In this document: piece by piece, positions 10,217 through 19,162 of the stretch
Position numbering within the stretch: the stretch's first letter is position 1
Layout of the letters: each line of letters opens with the position of its first letter
Position numbers and translations under genes: made by a program
From: Microcaldota archaeon
GTDB lineage: Archaea > Micrarchaeota > Micrarchaeia > Anstonellales > Anstonellaceae
Direction of reading: 5' to 3'
Length of the DNA stretch: 47,047 nt
NCBI GenBank assembly: GCA_018304295.1
Contig: JAGVWK010000044.1
Coordinates: forward strand, 1 to 47,047
Notes under the pieces: generated by a model
Seen by the model: only the letters and a program-made list of their open reading frames with translations
Told to the model about the DNA's origin: nothing
Database searches by the model: none

Positions 10217-11230
10217 TTGGAAGGTACAAACGCTATTTTTGCAATATTAATGGTGGCGGGCATTCTTTTGCTTGCGGGTTGCACTTCGACCCAAGCGGAC
10301 AATAACCAGCAGGCAGTGCAGCAACAATCAGCAGTGCAGCCGCAAGCCCCAAACTCTAACAATATGCAGCAACCACCTGCCCAAATGCAAACAAGCCCGC
10401 CATTGCCAGAGGAACCAACTGCGCCAGAAATAACCGTGGGCGCACCAGATACGGTATCCAAATTCACATCGGCATCGGAAGGCGAAGTTACCCGCTTCTA
10501 TTTCATGCTCCAGGACTCCGATGGGCGCAATACAGTGTCAGATGGCAGGGCAGCACTGCGAATATACGATGACACAAATGAAACGCTTTATTATAAGGAA
10601 GTTGAAGTGAAATCATCGGATTTTGTGCCATATAAATTCCCGCTTACCGGGCAAAAAATGGGCGACGCTTACGAATGGAGGATAAAGGACTCAGACATAA
10701 AAAAAGGCATTGCCACTTACTGGGGCTCGGCAGAACTTACTTTCACGACTCCAAGTGGGAACCGCATGATTGCAGAATCAACAACGGTTTCAATACCAAC
10801 TTATACTGATGAGGAACTTGAGCAAAAATCAGAACAAGACTACCAAGTGCGCGCATTCCAGCTTAACCAAAAAATGCAGAAAGGCAGTTTTGAAGTTACC
10901 GTAATAAAATACGGCTTTTTCAACGCTACCAGCTTTGGCAAAATTGCCCAATACTTGCGCGTGGACATAAGCACAGTGAATACTGGCTCCGAAACAGAGT
11001 ATTTCTCCCCAAACAGCATGTCCTTGCTGGGCCCAAACGGGCAGCAATATGACACAGCCTATATAGGCACACTTGATACCTACAAATCACTCTATCCAGG
11101 GAGCTATGCGCAGGGATATGTGCTATTTGAAGAAGTGCCAACAGACGCAATTGGGCTCAAATTGGTATTTGAGCTGGGGTATGATGCAGATTATGACAAG
11201 TACGTCTTTGAATACCCGCTGGGTGGCTAA
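10217..11230 (+). CDS. Putative lipoprotein with C-terminal DUF4352-like domain
   Basis: TTG start, hydrophobic N-terminus with lipobox LLAGC, Q/P-rich linker. C-terminal KGSFEVTVIKYGFF...YLRVDISTVNTGSE...YPGSYAQGYVLFEEVP. Confidence 0.65.
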   Translation: MEGTNAIFAILMVAGILLLAGCTSTQADNNQQAVQQQSAVQPQAPNSNNMQQPPAQMQTSPPLPEEPTAPEITVGAPDTVSKFTSASEGEVTRFYFMLQDSDGRNTVSDGRAALRIYDDTNETLYYKEVEVKSSDFVPYKFPLTGQKMGDAYEWRIKDSDIKKGIATYWGSAELTFTTPSGNRMIAESTTVSIPTYTDEELEQKSEQDYQVRAFQLNQKMQKGSFEVTVIKYGFFNATSFGKIAQYLRVDISTVNTGSETEYFSPNSMSLLGPNGQQYDTAYIGTLDTYKSLYPGSYAQGYVLFEEVPTDAIGLKLVFELGYDADYDKYVFEYPLGG

Positions 11231-11584
11231 ATGGAAACAAACGGGACAAACCCAAAGCGCCTTGTTGCAAATTTCTTCTTTTTGGTTGCAGCAGTCTTGC
11301 TGCTGTACATTTTGGTATCTGCATTCTCGGGCCTGGGCAGTTCAGTATGCACTTCGGAGGAGATTGCACGCGGCTTAAGCAAATGCAATAACTCCGTTTC
11401 CCCTCTCGCAGGCTTTCTCGCGGGCGGCATAATGGGCGGGCTTTGCTGTTTTCCGCCAGCAATAGTGTTCTTCATACTGGGCGCATTTTTCTGGAGCGGC
11501 GCAAAGAAAGACGATTTGCGCGATTTGGAAATACGCGCATACCACAAAGGAGAGAAAGTGGGCAAAAAAACAGAAGCGATTTAG
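11231..11584 (+). CDS. Small membrane protein, two predicted TM helices
   Basis: VANFFFLVAAVLLLYILVSAF and AGFLAGGIMGGLCCFPPAIVFFILGAFFWSGA. Directly follows the lipoprotein gene. Confidence 0.6.
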   Translation: METNGTNPKRLVANFFFLVAAVLLLYILVSAFSGLGSSVCTSEEIARGLSKCNNSVSPLAGFLAGGIMGGLCCFPPAIVFFILGAFFWSGAKKDDLRDLEIRAYHKGEKVGKKTEAI

Positions 11585-11614
11585 CGCATGGCATATTCGC
11601 CAACATCCACGCGC
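11581..11614. repeat. Left copy of 34-bp direct repeat (idi 3'-end remnant)
   Basis: ttagcgcatggcAtattcgccaacatccacgcgc. Matches 12925-12958 at 33/34 positions. Confidence 0.9.
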
Positions 11615-11633
11615 GCCAACGCACATATTTACC

Positions 11634-12836
11634 CTACAGATCAGTCGCCAAGAGCACGCCTTTTTGCGCCGAATATGATTTGGAAACCACATAACTTTCT
11701 TTTAGCCCGATTTCCTTTGAAACGCGTGCCGTGCGCTCAACGTCTCTTTCGGTCGCAGTCTCCTTAACTTCAAGCGCCGCTGCTTCCTTTGGAAGCACAA
11801 AATCTATTTCAAGCCCGCTTCTCCTCTGGTAATATTTCACCTCGCTGCGGCGTGCCAATGCAAGAAAAACAGCGTTCTCAAATACCGCCCCTGAAGATAC
11901 CTGCGCAAAGCGGTTGAGGATGCCGCTGTCGCATGCATATACTTTTTTTGCCCCCGAAACTTCCCTATCCGGGCTTTTGCTGAATGGCGGCACAAGGTGC
12001 ACGAAATAAGTCGCCTCAAGGAAGGCAAGATACGCATACAGGCTTTCCCTGCTTATCCCTGTTTCAGATGAAATTTTGCTTATGTCAAGTTTTGAGCCGC
12101 ACCTGCGCAAAAGCAGCATTATGAAGTCCTGCAACTTCCTGATGTCCCGAAAATCCGCAAGCGTTTTCACGTCTTTTTCAAAATAGGATCTGAATATGTC
12201 TTCAAGCGCAGCCTCCTTGTCAGGAATGCTTTGCGCCAGCGCCACTTTTGGAAAGCCGCCATATTTGAGGTATTCTTCGTACAGCCGTATTTCACGCGCA
12301 TATGCGACTTCATTTTTTCCCTCCATCTTGCTCGCAAAGCCTGCTGCAAACTCTTTTTTCCTGTTGCAAAACCAAAGAAATTCCTCAAAGTCAAGTGGAT
12401 AAAGTTCATATAATATTTTTCTTCCCGCTAGGCTTTCTGGGAAAAGGCCTTTCAAATAAAACGAGGCGGAACCTGTAACAAAAAATTGCACGTCATAATG
12501 GTCAAATAGGTATTTTACCGCCTTTATGCATTCAGGCGCGGTTTGTATCTCATCAAGGAATAGGTATGCTTTTTCTGTCTTGGTTATCCCATACACCTTT
12601 AGGTTTTCCCAAATGCTATCATAATCTTTCTCTCCAAAAGCCTTCCTTACAATGGGGTTTTCCATGTCCAAAAAAGCCTTGTTTTTACTCTCCATTTCCC
12701 CGTAAAGCATGCGCATGAGCGTGGTTTTTCCCACTTGGCGCATCCCAGTGAGCACCACTATTGTCTTTTTGCCTATTTGCGCCCGCAGCGCAGGCAAAAG
12801 TTTTCTTGCGAATGCCATTTTATCCACTATATCCAT
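11634..12836 (-). CDS. AAA_14/DUF4143-type ATPase
   Basis: VVLTGMRQVGKTTLMRML Walker A, AYLFLDEIQTAPE Walker B, FFVTGSASFYLKGLFPESLAGRKILYELYPLDFEEFL, C-terminal RRSGLEIDFVLPKEAAALEVKET. Confidence 0.88.
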   Translation of the reverse strand: MDIVDKMAFARKLLPALRAQIGKKTIVVLTGMRQVGKTTLMRMLYGEMESKNKAFLDMENPIVRKAFGEKDYDSIWENLKVYGITKTEKAYLFLDEIQTAPECIKAVKYLFDHYDVQFFVTGSASFYLKGLFPESLAGRKILYELYPLDFEEFLWFCNRKKEFAAGFASKMEGKNEVAYAREIRLYEEYLKYGGFPKVALAQSIPDKEAALEDIFRSYFEKDVKTLADFRDIRKLQDFIMLLLRRCGSKLDISKISSETGISRESLYAYLAFLEATYFVHLVPPFSKSPDREVSGAKKVYACDSGILNRFAQVSSGAVFENAVFLALARRSEVKYYQRRSGLEIDFVLPKEAAALEVKETATERDVERTARVSKEIGLKESYVVSKSYSAQKGVLLATDL

Positions 12837-12877
12837 TATCCACCAAAAAGCTTATATACAAAGCAGTCAATTTTGAA

Positions 12878-12910
12878 CCAATTTTGTCGGTTACCGCCCT
12901 ACAAAATTGG
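12878..12910. promoter_or_regulatory. Perfect 10-bp inverted repeat (hairpin or operator) between idi and the AAA_14 gene
   Basis: CCAATTTTGT (12878-12887), 13-nt loop, ACAAAATTGG (12901-12910). Confidence 0.6.
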
Positions 12911-12924
12911 ATGCATTCTGCCTG

Positions 12925-12958
12925 TTAGCGCATGGCGTATTCGCCAACATCCACGCGC
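12925..12958. repeat. Right copy of 34-bp direct repeat (true 3' end of idi)
   Basis: ttagcgcatggcGtattcgccaacatccacgcgc, encoding VDVGEYAMR-stop on the minus strand. Confidence 0.9.
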
Positions 12959-13959
12959 AGGCATTGAAGAAGCTGTGCAGTCCTGCCTGTAACAAATACC
13001 CTTGCTTTTGCAAGCTTCTCAAGGTTCGCGCTTCCTGTTAGGAACATCGCAGTCCTCAACTGCATTTTCCAGTTTTTTATTTCAAGGGATGCGTCTTTTG
13101 CAGCTAGGAACGGGTGCGCCCCAGCAGCCATTTTTGCCCCAAGCGCAATGCTTTTGGCAGCGTCAAGGCCGCTTCTTACCCCTCCAGAAGCAATTAGCGG
13201 CAAATGGTACGCGCATGAAACAATGCTCACAACAGTGGGAATTCCCCATTCCCTAAAGCCCTCAACTGGCTTCCCGCGCAAATACTCAACTTTGCTCCAT
13301 GAGGTGCCACCCGCCCCAGATACATTGAGCATCTGCACGCCTGCATTTTTCAGCCGAACTGCAGCATCAGCGGAAATGCCAGCACCTGTCTCTTTTGCAA
13401 TAATTGGAATCCTGAGCGCATCCGACAACTTTGAAATTGCGGAAAGCACCCCTTCAAAATTCCTGTCCCCCTCAGGCTGCACGGCCTCCTGTAGCGCATT
13501 AAGGTGCACAGCAAGCGCGTTTGCATCAATTGCCTCAAGCGCGCTTTTTATTTTCGCAACCGGATAATGCGCAATTTGCGCAGCCCCTATGTTCCCTATT
13601 ATGAATACGTCCGGCGCAACGTCGCGCACCCTGTAGGTCTGCGTTAAAATGGGGTTTTCCACCATTGCGCGCTGGGACCCGAGCCCAAAAGGCACGTTGT
13701 GCTCCGCAGCAACAGCCGCAAGCTTCCTGTTTATCTCTTTTGCCTTTGGGTACCCGCCCGTCATTCCGTCTATTATGAGCGGCGCGTCCATCCTGCGCCC
13801 AAAAAAGCTCGTGCTTATGTCTATTTTCCCCATGTCAATTTCAGGCAGGGAGTTGTGCAAAAATTCAATGTCCGAAAAACCCGCGCCGCGCGCATACTGG
13901 ACATCCTCCTCAAGGCATATCCTCACGTGCTGCTCCTTTCTTGACTGTATTCTCGCCAT
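12925..13959 (-). CDS. fni: Isopentenyl-diphosphate delta-isomerase, type 2 (FMN-dependent)
   Basis: MARIQSRKEQHVRICLEEDVQ, LIIDGMTGGYPKAKEINRKLAAVAAEHNVPFGLGSQRAMVE, VSGAGGTSWSKVE, IASGGVRSGLDAAKSIALGA. Confidence 0.92.
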   Translation of the reverse strand: MARIQSRKEQHVRICLEEDVQYARGAGFSDIEFLHNSLPEIDMGKIDISTSFFGRRMDAPLIIDGMTGGYPKAKEINRKLAAVAAEHNVPFGLGSQRAMVENPILTQTYRVRDVAPDVFIIGNIGAAQIAHYPVAKIKSALEAIDANALAVHLNALQEAVQPEGDRNFEGVLSAISKLSDALRIPIIAKETGAGISADAAVRLKNAGVQMLNVSGAGGTSWSKVEYLRGKPVEGFREWGIPTVVSIVSCAYHLPLIASGGVRSGLDAAKSIALGAKMAAGAHPFLAAKDASLEIKNWKMQLRTAMFLTGSANLEKLAKARVFVTGRTAQLLQCLRVDVGEYAMR

Positions 13960-14008
13960 AACTATGTTTTCCGCAACCTATTTTAAATATCTACTGAAAA
14001 CCTAACCC

Positions 14009-14647
14009 ATGGCAGCATTTTTGCATCCAGCGCGCGCAAAATCACAACTTGTGTTTGTGGCAATCGCGGTGCTGCTTGCACTTCTGCTTCTCGTGCTTTT
14101 CAATTTCGCCTCCTCGGGCATCTCGTATGAGCAGGCGCGCGTTTTCATAGAGGCGATAAGCATAGTGGCAACGCTCTCCCTGCTTTATTTTGCCTACATA
14201 AGCGTGCTTTCTTCGCACGCAAAGGACATTGCTGCAGCAGAGCTTGCGGTGCGCCCCGTATTTATCTGGAAAATAAGCTCTGCCGGCCGCCAGATGCTGC
14301 ATTATCGGACAATAAAGCACCCAATATACGACCTTGAAATCTCGCTTGAAATGCACGGCAAAAAGCTCGGGCTTTTTGAGCGCCACCTTGACGTGAGCGG
14401 CACAAACGGGCAGGAGCCAGAATACGAAAAAAGCAGGGACATGACCTCATTTGTGAAGGCAGCGCTTGCAGAAAGAAAGCAGGGCAAAATATTCATCATG
14501 CTTTCCTACCACTCCGAAGTGGGCGGCAGGTACGAGGCATATTTCTCAAAGGAAATAAGAGCCGGGCAAAAAGGCATGCAGCTGCTTGACCGCAAGATAC
14601 TGTGGGCAAAATACCCCTGGCGCGAGGAAAAAGTCTATTTTGACTAG
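14009..14647 (+). CDS. Membrane protein of unknown function
   Basis: Two predicted TM helices (LVFVAIAVLLALLLLVLFNF; AISIVATLSLLYFAYISVLS), then a soluble domain. Confidence 0.6.
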   Translation: MAAFLHPARAKSQLVFVAIAVLLALLLLVLFNFASSGISYEQARVFIEAISIVATLSLLYFAYISVLSSHAKDIAAAELAVRPVFIWKISSAGRQMLHYRTIKHPIYDLEISLEMHGKKLGLFERHLDVSGTNGQEPEYEKSRDMTSFVKAALAERKQGKIFIMLSYHSEVGGRYEAYFSKEIRAGQKGMQLLDRKILWAKYPWREEKVYFD

Positions 14648-14655
14648 CTGGTTTT

Positions 14656-15264
14656 ATGTCCTCGCACAACGCACGCCACCTCCAAGACGCGATTTTAGGC
14701 GGGCAGGACGGGCTTGTGAACGTTCTTGGGCTTTCTCTTGGGGTGGTAGGTGCGACCGCAGACCCTTCCCTTGTAGTAGTTTCGGGCATGGCGGCAATGT
14801 TCGCAGAAAGCATCTCAATGGGCGCGGTCGCATACACCTCCGCAAACGCCGCAATCGCGTGCGAGAAAAAACGGGCGCTTGAGGCTGAGTTTGAAAAAAA
14901 AGACATTGATAAAATACTCACAATGCTTTCGCACCTGCCCGCAAAAAAATTCGCGCTTGTGCGCTCAAAGCTGCTTTCGCACGAAGAGGGGACATCCGCG
15001 CCGGTCTCCACGGCAATAAAGGTGTGGCTTTCCACAATGTGCGGCTCTTTCATCCCGCTTTTCCCTTATTTCCTCCTTCCGGTATGGGATGCTGCGCTCG
15101 CATCCATCCTCCTCTCCGGCTTTGTGCTCTTCTTTACCGGCGCACTAAAGGCAAAATGGACAATAGGGGACTGGAAGGAAAGCGGCTTTGAGATGCTCGC
15201 AGTAGGGACGCTTGCAGCAATCGCGGGCTACATAATAGGCGTTCTTCTTAGGGCGCCGGTTTAG
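14656..15264 (+). CDS. VIT1/CCC1-family (iron/manganese) transporter
   Basis: DAILGGQDGLVNVLGLSLGVVGATADPSLVVVSGMAAMFAESISMGAVAYTSANA, VIT-family signature. Confidence 0.85.
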   Translation: MSSHNARHLQDAILGGQDGLVNVLGLSLGVVGATADPSLVVVSGMAAMFAESISMGAVAYTSANAAIACEKKRALEAEFEKKDIDKILTMLSHLPAKKFALVRSKLLSHEEGTSAPVSTAIKVWLSTMCGSFIPLFPYFLLPVWDAALASILLSGFVLFFTGALKAKWTIGDWKESGFEMLAVGTLAAIAGYIIGVLLRAPV

Positions 15265-15328
15265 CATTGTGCGAATTCCGATGCCCTGCCCATACTACTT
15301 ATATATACTTTTCTTCAGTTAGCTTCAC

Positions 15329-18028
15329 ATGCCCGCAGTTGCGATAAAGCCCATGGACAAGATGCGCCTGCGCGCCCTTATGGCGTCCGCGCAAAAGGAT
15401 TCGCAGCTTTGGGGCAGCGTGCTTGTATTTTTTGGCGCCCTTTTCCTCCTGCTTGCATTCCCTTTTTACCCAATATACATAGTGCCCCTCATCGCACTTG
15501 CAGCCGGCATTATTTCCTACAAAATAAGCTACATAGGGCTTCTTTTTTCCATGGTGATAACGCTCCCGGCAGTCGCATACCAGTCCCCGCACCTTGCATG
15601 GCTTTACCTTTTCCCAATCGCAGTAACGCTTTTTGAGATGTACGAAAACTGGCACATAATAGCGTTCCTCCAAGTTGTAATTTTCATGCCGTTTGCCCCC
15701 TTCCCTTTCTCGCTTCTCTCAGGCTTTATTTTCCTTGTTCTCGCATTGGGCGCGCTCATAGAGGGCTCAAAAAAATCAATCGCTCTTGCGCTTCCGGCAG
15801 TGCTTGTAATACTGCTCCTCTCCACGCTGTGGCTTGCGGAGAACGGCTCTTTCATGCCCCTCTCCCAAATCTCCCAGAATTACGGGCCTGCGCTTGCGGA
15901 ACTTTCGCACAACGCAAGGGAGGCAGCGCCCCTGCCCGACCTGCTCATGGCAACAGGCGGCTCGCTTGTCTCCATGCTTGACATGGGCATAATAAACGAT
16001 TTTGGCAGCCGAATACTCCCAAAGGTGCAGCAAAACCTCTTTACGCTTTTTGTGAGCGACAGCGCGGTTTTGCAGCTGGTTTCTTGGGGAGTTGCGCTTT
16101 TCCTCATTGGCTACCTGCCTGCGCGCTTTGAAAGCAAGCACAAGCAGGCAATCTCAAGCGCGGCACTTGTGCTCATACCGCTTGCAAACGTGCTCATAAG
16201 CTTCGCATACCCTGCAACCCCGTTTGATTTTTTTGTTTTCCTTTATCTTGCGCTTTCCCTTGGAATAATATATTTCATGGAAACAAACCACCTAAGCTTC
16301 AGCCGCGAGCGCTCCATAATGCGCGACCAAAAGTCAAAAGAGATGGGCTTGTCGGACCTCTCTTCCTCCGAAGGCGCGGAGTCCATGTCCGAAATAGGCG
16401 GCTACGAAGACGTAAAGAACGAGCTTTCCGAGTCCATAGTTTCTCCGCTTAAGCAGAAGGAAATCGCATACGCATACGGGATAAAGCCCCCAAACGGGAT
16501 ACTGCTTTTCGGGCCCCCCGGCACGGGAAAAACGCTCCTGATGCGCGCACTCTCAAAGGAGCTTAAAATCCCCTTCTACTACGTAAAAGGCTCAAACCTG
16601 CTTTCCGAGTGGTACGGGCAGTCCGAGCGCAATGTGTCCGACATTTTCAAAAAGGCGCGCAAGCAGGCGCCCTGCGTCCTTTTCTTTGACGAGATAGATT
16701 CCATAGGCAAGAAGCGCGACTCCTACAGCAACGACGACGTCGCACCGCGCATCCTGTCCGTGTTCCTTGAGGAGCTTGACGGCTTTAAGTCCCAGAACAA
16801 GGTAATCGTGATAGGCGCCACAAACGCACCGCAGCAGCTTGACCCGGCGCTCACCCGCCCGGGGCGCTTTGACAAGATAATCTACATGCACCTTCCTGAT
16901 GCGCCTGCGCGCGCGGAAATATTCAAGGTGCACATTTCAGGAGTGCCCCACGAGGCGGAGATTGATTTTGGCAAGCTTGGGCGCATCACGGAGCGCTACT
17001 CCGGCGCTGATATAAAGAACATTTGCACGGAGGCGACAAGGATGGCTGCGCGCGAGGCAATGGCGCAAAAAATGGTGGTGCCTTTGCGAACAGAGCACCT
17101 GCTTGCGGCGCTCAAGGCAATACGCCCCTCAACAACAATAGATTCCCTTGAGGAATACGAGAAATTCCGCCTTGACTTTGAAAGGCGCAGCGGAAAGGTT
17201 GAGCAAAAGCCCGAAGAAAGCGCACAAGCCGTGCGCTGGGAGGACGTTGCGGGGCTGGAAAAGGTAAAGCAATCCCTGCTTGAGGCAATAGAGATACCGC
17301 TCACCCAAAAAGGCGAGGCGCTGATGAAAAAATTCCGCATAAAGCCCTCAAAAGGATTGCTTCTTTTTGGTCCTCCGGGGTGCGGCAAAACAATGATAGT
17401 AAAGGCCGCCGCAAACGAGCTTAAATCCACTTTCCTTTCCATTTCAGGAGCAGAGCTTATGAAAAAGGGATATGGGAATTCCACCTCCATCCTCAAGGAA
17501 ACATTTAACCGCGCGCGCGAGCAGGCTCCGGCACTCATTTTCATAGACGAGATAGAAGCCCTTGCCCCAAGCCGCGACTATTCCTCATCCGCAGTGCTCA
17601 CGCAGCTGCTGCAGGAGCTTGACGGGGTAAAAGAGCTAAAGAATGTGATGCTTGTGGGCGCAACAAACAAGCCCTCCATGCTGGACTCCGCGCTCTTGCG
17701 CCCCGGAAGGTTTGACAAGATAATGTACATACCCTCTCCAGACATGCCCGCCCGCGAGCAAATCTTTGAGCAGAACCTCGGGCAGGAGGGCAAAGTTGTG
17801 GACATTGAAAAGCTTGCAACCGAAACAGAAGGCTATTCCGGCGCAGACATCGCCTCAATATGCCAAGAGGCAAAAATGGCGCTTGTGCGCGCGGAAATGG
17901 GGGGAAAGGAGGCGAGGCTCACGACCCAGTACGTTTTTTCCCTCATAAGCGCGCGCCGGCCTTCAATCACGAGGAAGGATTTGGCGGAATATGCGGCTTT
18001 CCTTGAGGAATACGGAGAAAGGAAATAG
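15329..18028 (+). CDS. Polytopic membrane protein fused to tandem AAA+ (CDC48-like) ATPase
   Basis: About 320 aa of hydrophobic helices at the N-terminus. D1: GPPGTGKT, LFFDEIDSIG, TRPGRFDK. D2: GPPGCGKT, IFIDEIEALAPS, LRPGRFDK. Confidence 0.92.
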   Translation: MPAVAIKPMDKMRLRALMASAQKDSQLWGSVLVFFGALFLLLAFPFYPIYIVPLIALAAGIISYKISYIGLLFSMVITLPAVAYQSPHLAWLYLFPIAVTLFEMYENWHIIAFLQVVIFMPFAPFPFSLLSGFIFLVLALGALIEGSKKSIALALPAVLVILLLSTLWLAENGSFMPLSQISQNYGPALAELSHNAREAAPLPDLLMATGGSLVSMLDMGIINDFGSRILPKVQQNLFTLFVSDSAVLQLVSWGVALFLIGYLPARFESKHKQAISSAALVLIPLANVLISFAYPATPFDFFVFLYLALSLGIIYFMETNHLSFSRERSIMRDQKSKEMGLSDLSSSEGAESMSEIGGYEDVKNELSESIVSPLKQKEIAYAYGIKPPNGILLFGPPGTGKTLLMRALSKELKIPFYYVKGSNLLSEWYGQSERNVSDIFKKARKQAPCVLFFDEIDSIGKKRDSYSNDDVAPRILSVFLEELDGFKSQNKVIVIGATNAPQQLDPALTRPGRFDKIIYMHLPDAPARAEIFKVHISGVPHEAEIDFGKLGRITERYSGADIKNICTEATRMAAREAMAQKMVVPLRTEHLLAALKAIRPSTTIDSLEEYEKFRLDFERRSGKVEQKPEESAQAVRWEDVAGLEKVKQSLLEAIEIPLTQKGEALMKKFRIKPSKGLLLFGPPGCGKTMIVKAAANELKSTFLSISGAELMKKGYGNSTSILKETFNRAREQAPALIFIDEIEALAPSRDYSSSAVLTQLLQELDGVKELKNVMLVGATNKPSMLDSALLRPGRFDKIMYIPSPDMPAREQIFEQNLGQEGKVVDIEKLATETEGYSGADIASICQEAKMALVRAEMGGKEARLTTQYVFSLISARRPSITRKDLAEYAAFLEEYGERK

Positions 18029-18055
18029 GCGCTGCATGCGCAAGAGGCGACACAC

Positions 18056-18370
18056 ATGAAAGATAAAACCCCCAAAAGCAACAAGCCAATAATATCCGCG
18101 CTTCTAAGCGCTTTCTGGCCCGGTGTCGGGCAGATATACAACGGCCAGCTGAAAAAAGGCCTTCTCTTTTTTATCGGGCAGGGAATAATCGCCGCAATAG
18201 CGTATGCGGTTTATTTTGCAAGCGGCATTGCCTCAAGCGGCGTGTGCTGCCTGCTTGGCATCCCGCTTCTCTTTACCCCGCTGCTTGTGTGGGCATACGG
18301 GATATTTGACGCGTACAAAACTGCAAAGCGCCAAGTTGGCGGCAAAAAAACAAAAGACATTTTTGAGTAG
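18056..18370 (+). CDS. Small TM2-like membrane protein
   Basis: KPIISALLSAFWPGVGQIYNGQLKKGLLFFIGQGIIAAIAYAVYF and a second hydrophobic region. Confidence 0.6.
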   Translation: MKDKTPKSNKPIISALLSAFWPGVGQIYNGQLKKGLLFFIGQGIIAAIAYAVYFASGIASSGVCCLLGIPLLFTPLLVWAYGIFDAYKTAKRQVGGKKTKDIFE

Positions 18371-18402
18371 CTTCCGCTGGCCGCATCCGCGCCTGCGCGC
18401 AC

Positions 18403-18789
18403 TCAAAAAACTATTGTTTTCACGGTCGTAAGCAGCCTGTTTTTCCGAAGCAGCGTGTCAAGCTCCGCAATCCTTTTTGCATCGTCGTGCAAAAGCCACA
18501 TCTCAATGCACTGATTGTGTATCACGTTGTGCATGCTTGTCATTATGCTGCTCTCAAACTGGTGCTTGAGGTCGTGCAGCCTCGGGTCTGTTGCATGGCG
18601 GTTTCCGACAACAAGTATCATTGCGTGCGTGTCTCCCTTTGCATCGGCGAGGCTTTTCTTCTCCACGCGCAAATTCGCAAGCGCTGCGCGCACCACCTCG
18701 GAACGGCTGCCCATTTTCATTGCAGCCCCAAGCTCCCCAAGTTCCGCAGCCTCCTCATCCGTAAGAGAAAAGCTCAATATCCTTGTCAT
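18403..18789 (-). CDS. nikR: NikR-like nickel-responsive regulator (RHH plus C-terminal Ni domain)
   Basis: N-terminal ILSFSLTDEEAAELGELGAAMKMGSRSEVVRAAL (RHH). C-terminal VVGNRHATDPRLHDLKHQFESSIMTSMHNVIHNQCIEMWLLHDDA matches the NikR His/Cys pattern. Confidence 0.85.
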   Translation of the reverse strand: MTRILSFSLTDEEAAELGELGAAMKMGSRSEVVRAALANLRVEKKSLADAKGDTHAMILVVGNRHATDPRLHDLKHQFESSIMTSMHNVIHNQCIEMWLLHDDAKRIAELDTLLRKNRLLTTVKTIVF

Positions 18790-18801
18790 TTTATCCCTCC
18801 G

Positions 18802-18877
18802 TTAATAATCTTTTTTGCCCCCCTTCCCCGTCGCGCCCATTTTTCTTATTATTAACTTGTTGCGAAAATATTAATAA
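18802..18877. promoter_or_regulatory. Three TTAWTAA sites in the nikR/cbtB divergent promoter region
   Basis: TTAATAA 18802-18808, TTATTAA 18849-18855, TTAATAA 18871-18877 (start offsets 47 and 22 bp). Confidence 0.55.
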
Positions 18878-18929
18878 ACAGTTCAGTTAGAAAAAGCCTT
18901 CCGGCATCATTGCCCAAGGAGGAATCGGA

Positions 18930-19118
18930 ATGAAACTTGCACACCATGAAATGAACCTGTTCGGGCACAAGCTTGAGTTTTCAGCCTCAATGCAGTTCGC
19001 AGCCCTCTCGGCATTGCTTTTCATTGCAATATACGCCGTCCTTTTCACGGCATTTCCCTCATTGCATGACGGCTTCCACGAGTTCCGCCATTCCTTTGGC
19101 ATAATCCCATGCCACTAA
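18930..19118 (+). CDS. CbtB-like small membrane protein (putative Co/Ni transport subunit)
   Basis: 62 aa, one TM helix, C-terminal LHDGFHEFRHSFGIIPCH resembling the His-rich tail of CbtB. aggagg just upstream. Confidence 0.7.
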   Translation: MKLAHHEMNLFGHKLEFSASMQFAALSALLFIAIYAVLFTAFPSLHDGFHEFRHSFGIIPCH

Positions 19119-19162
19119 ACGCAAAAGATGGCGCTTAAGTGGCTTATCAACAGGTAGATAAC

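Noticed and set aside
7794-18397. Identical 20-mer TGGCCGCATCCGCGCCTGCG at 7794-7813 (inside gltX) and 18378-18397 (between the TM2-like gene and nikR)
   Set aside because: Single short match with no flanking similarity. GCATCCGCGCCTGCG is made of favoured codons here, so chance is plausible.
18930-19118. CbtB-like peptide as evidence for B12 biosynthesis regulation
   Set aside because: No cobalamin biosynthesis genes or recognisable cobalamin riboswitch in the window. Linkage to NikR favours nickel.
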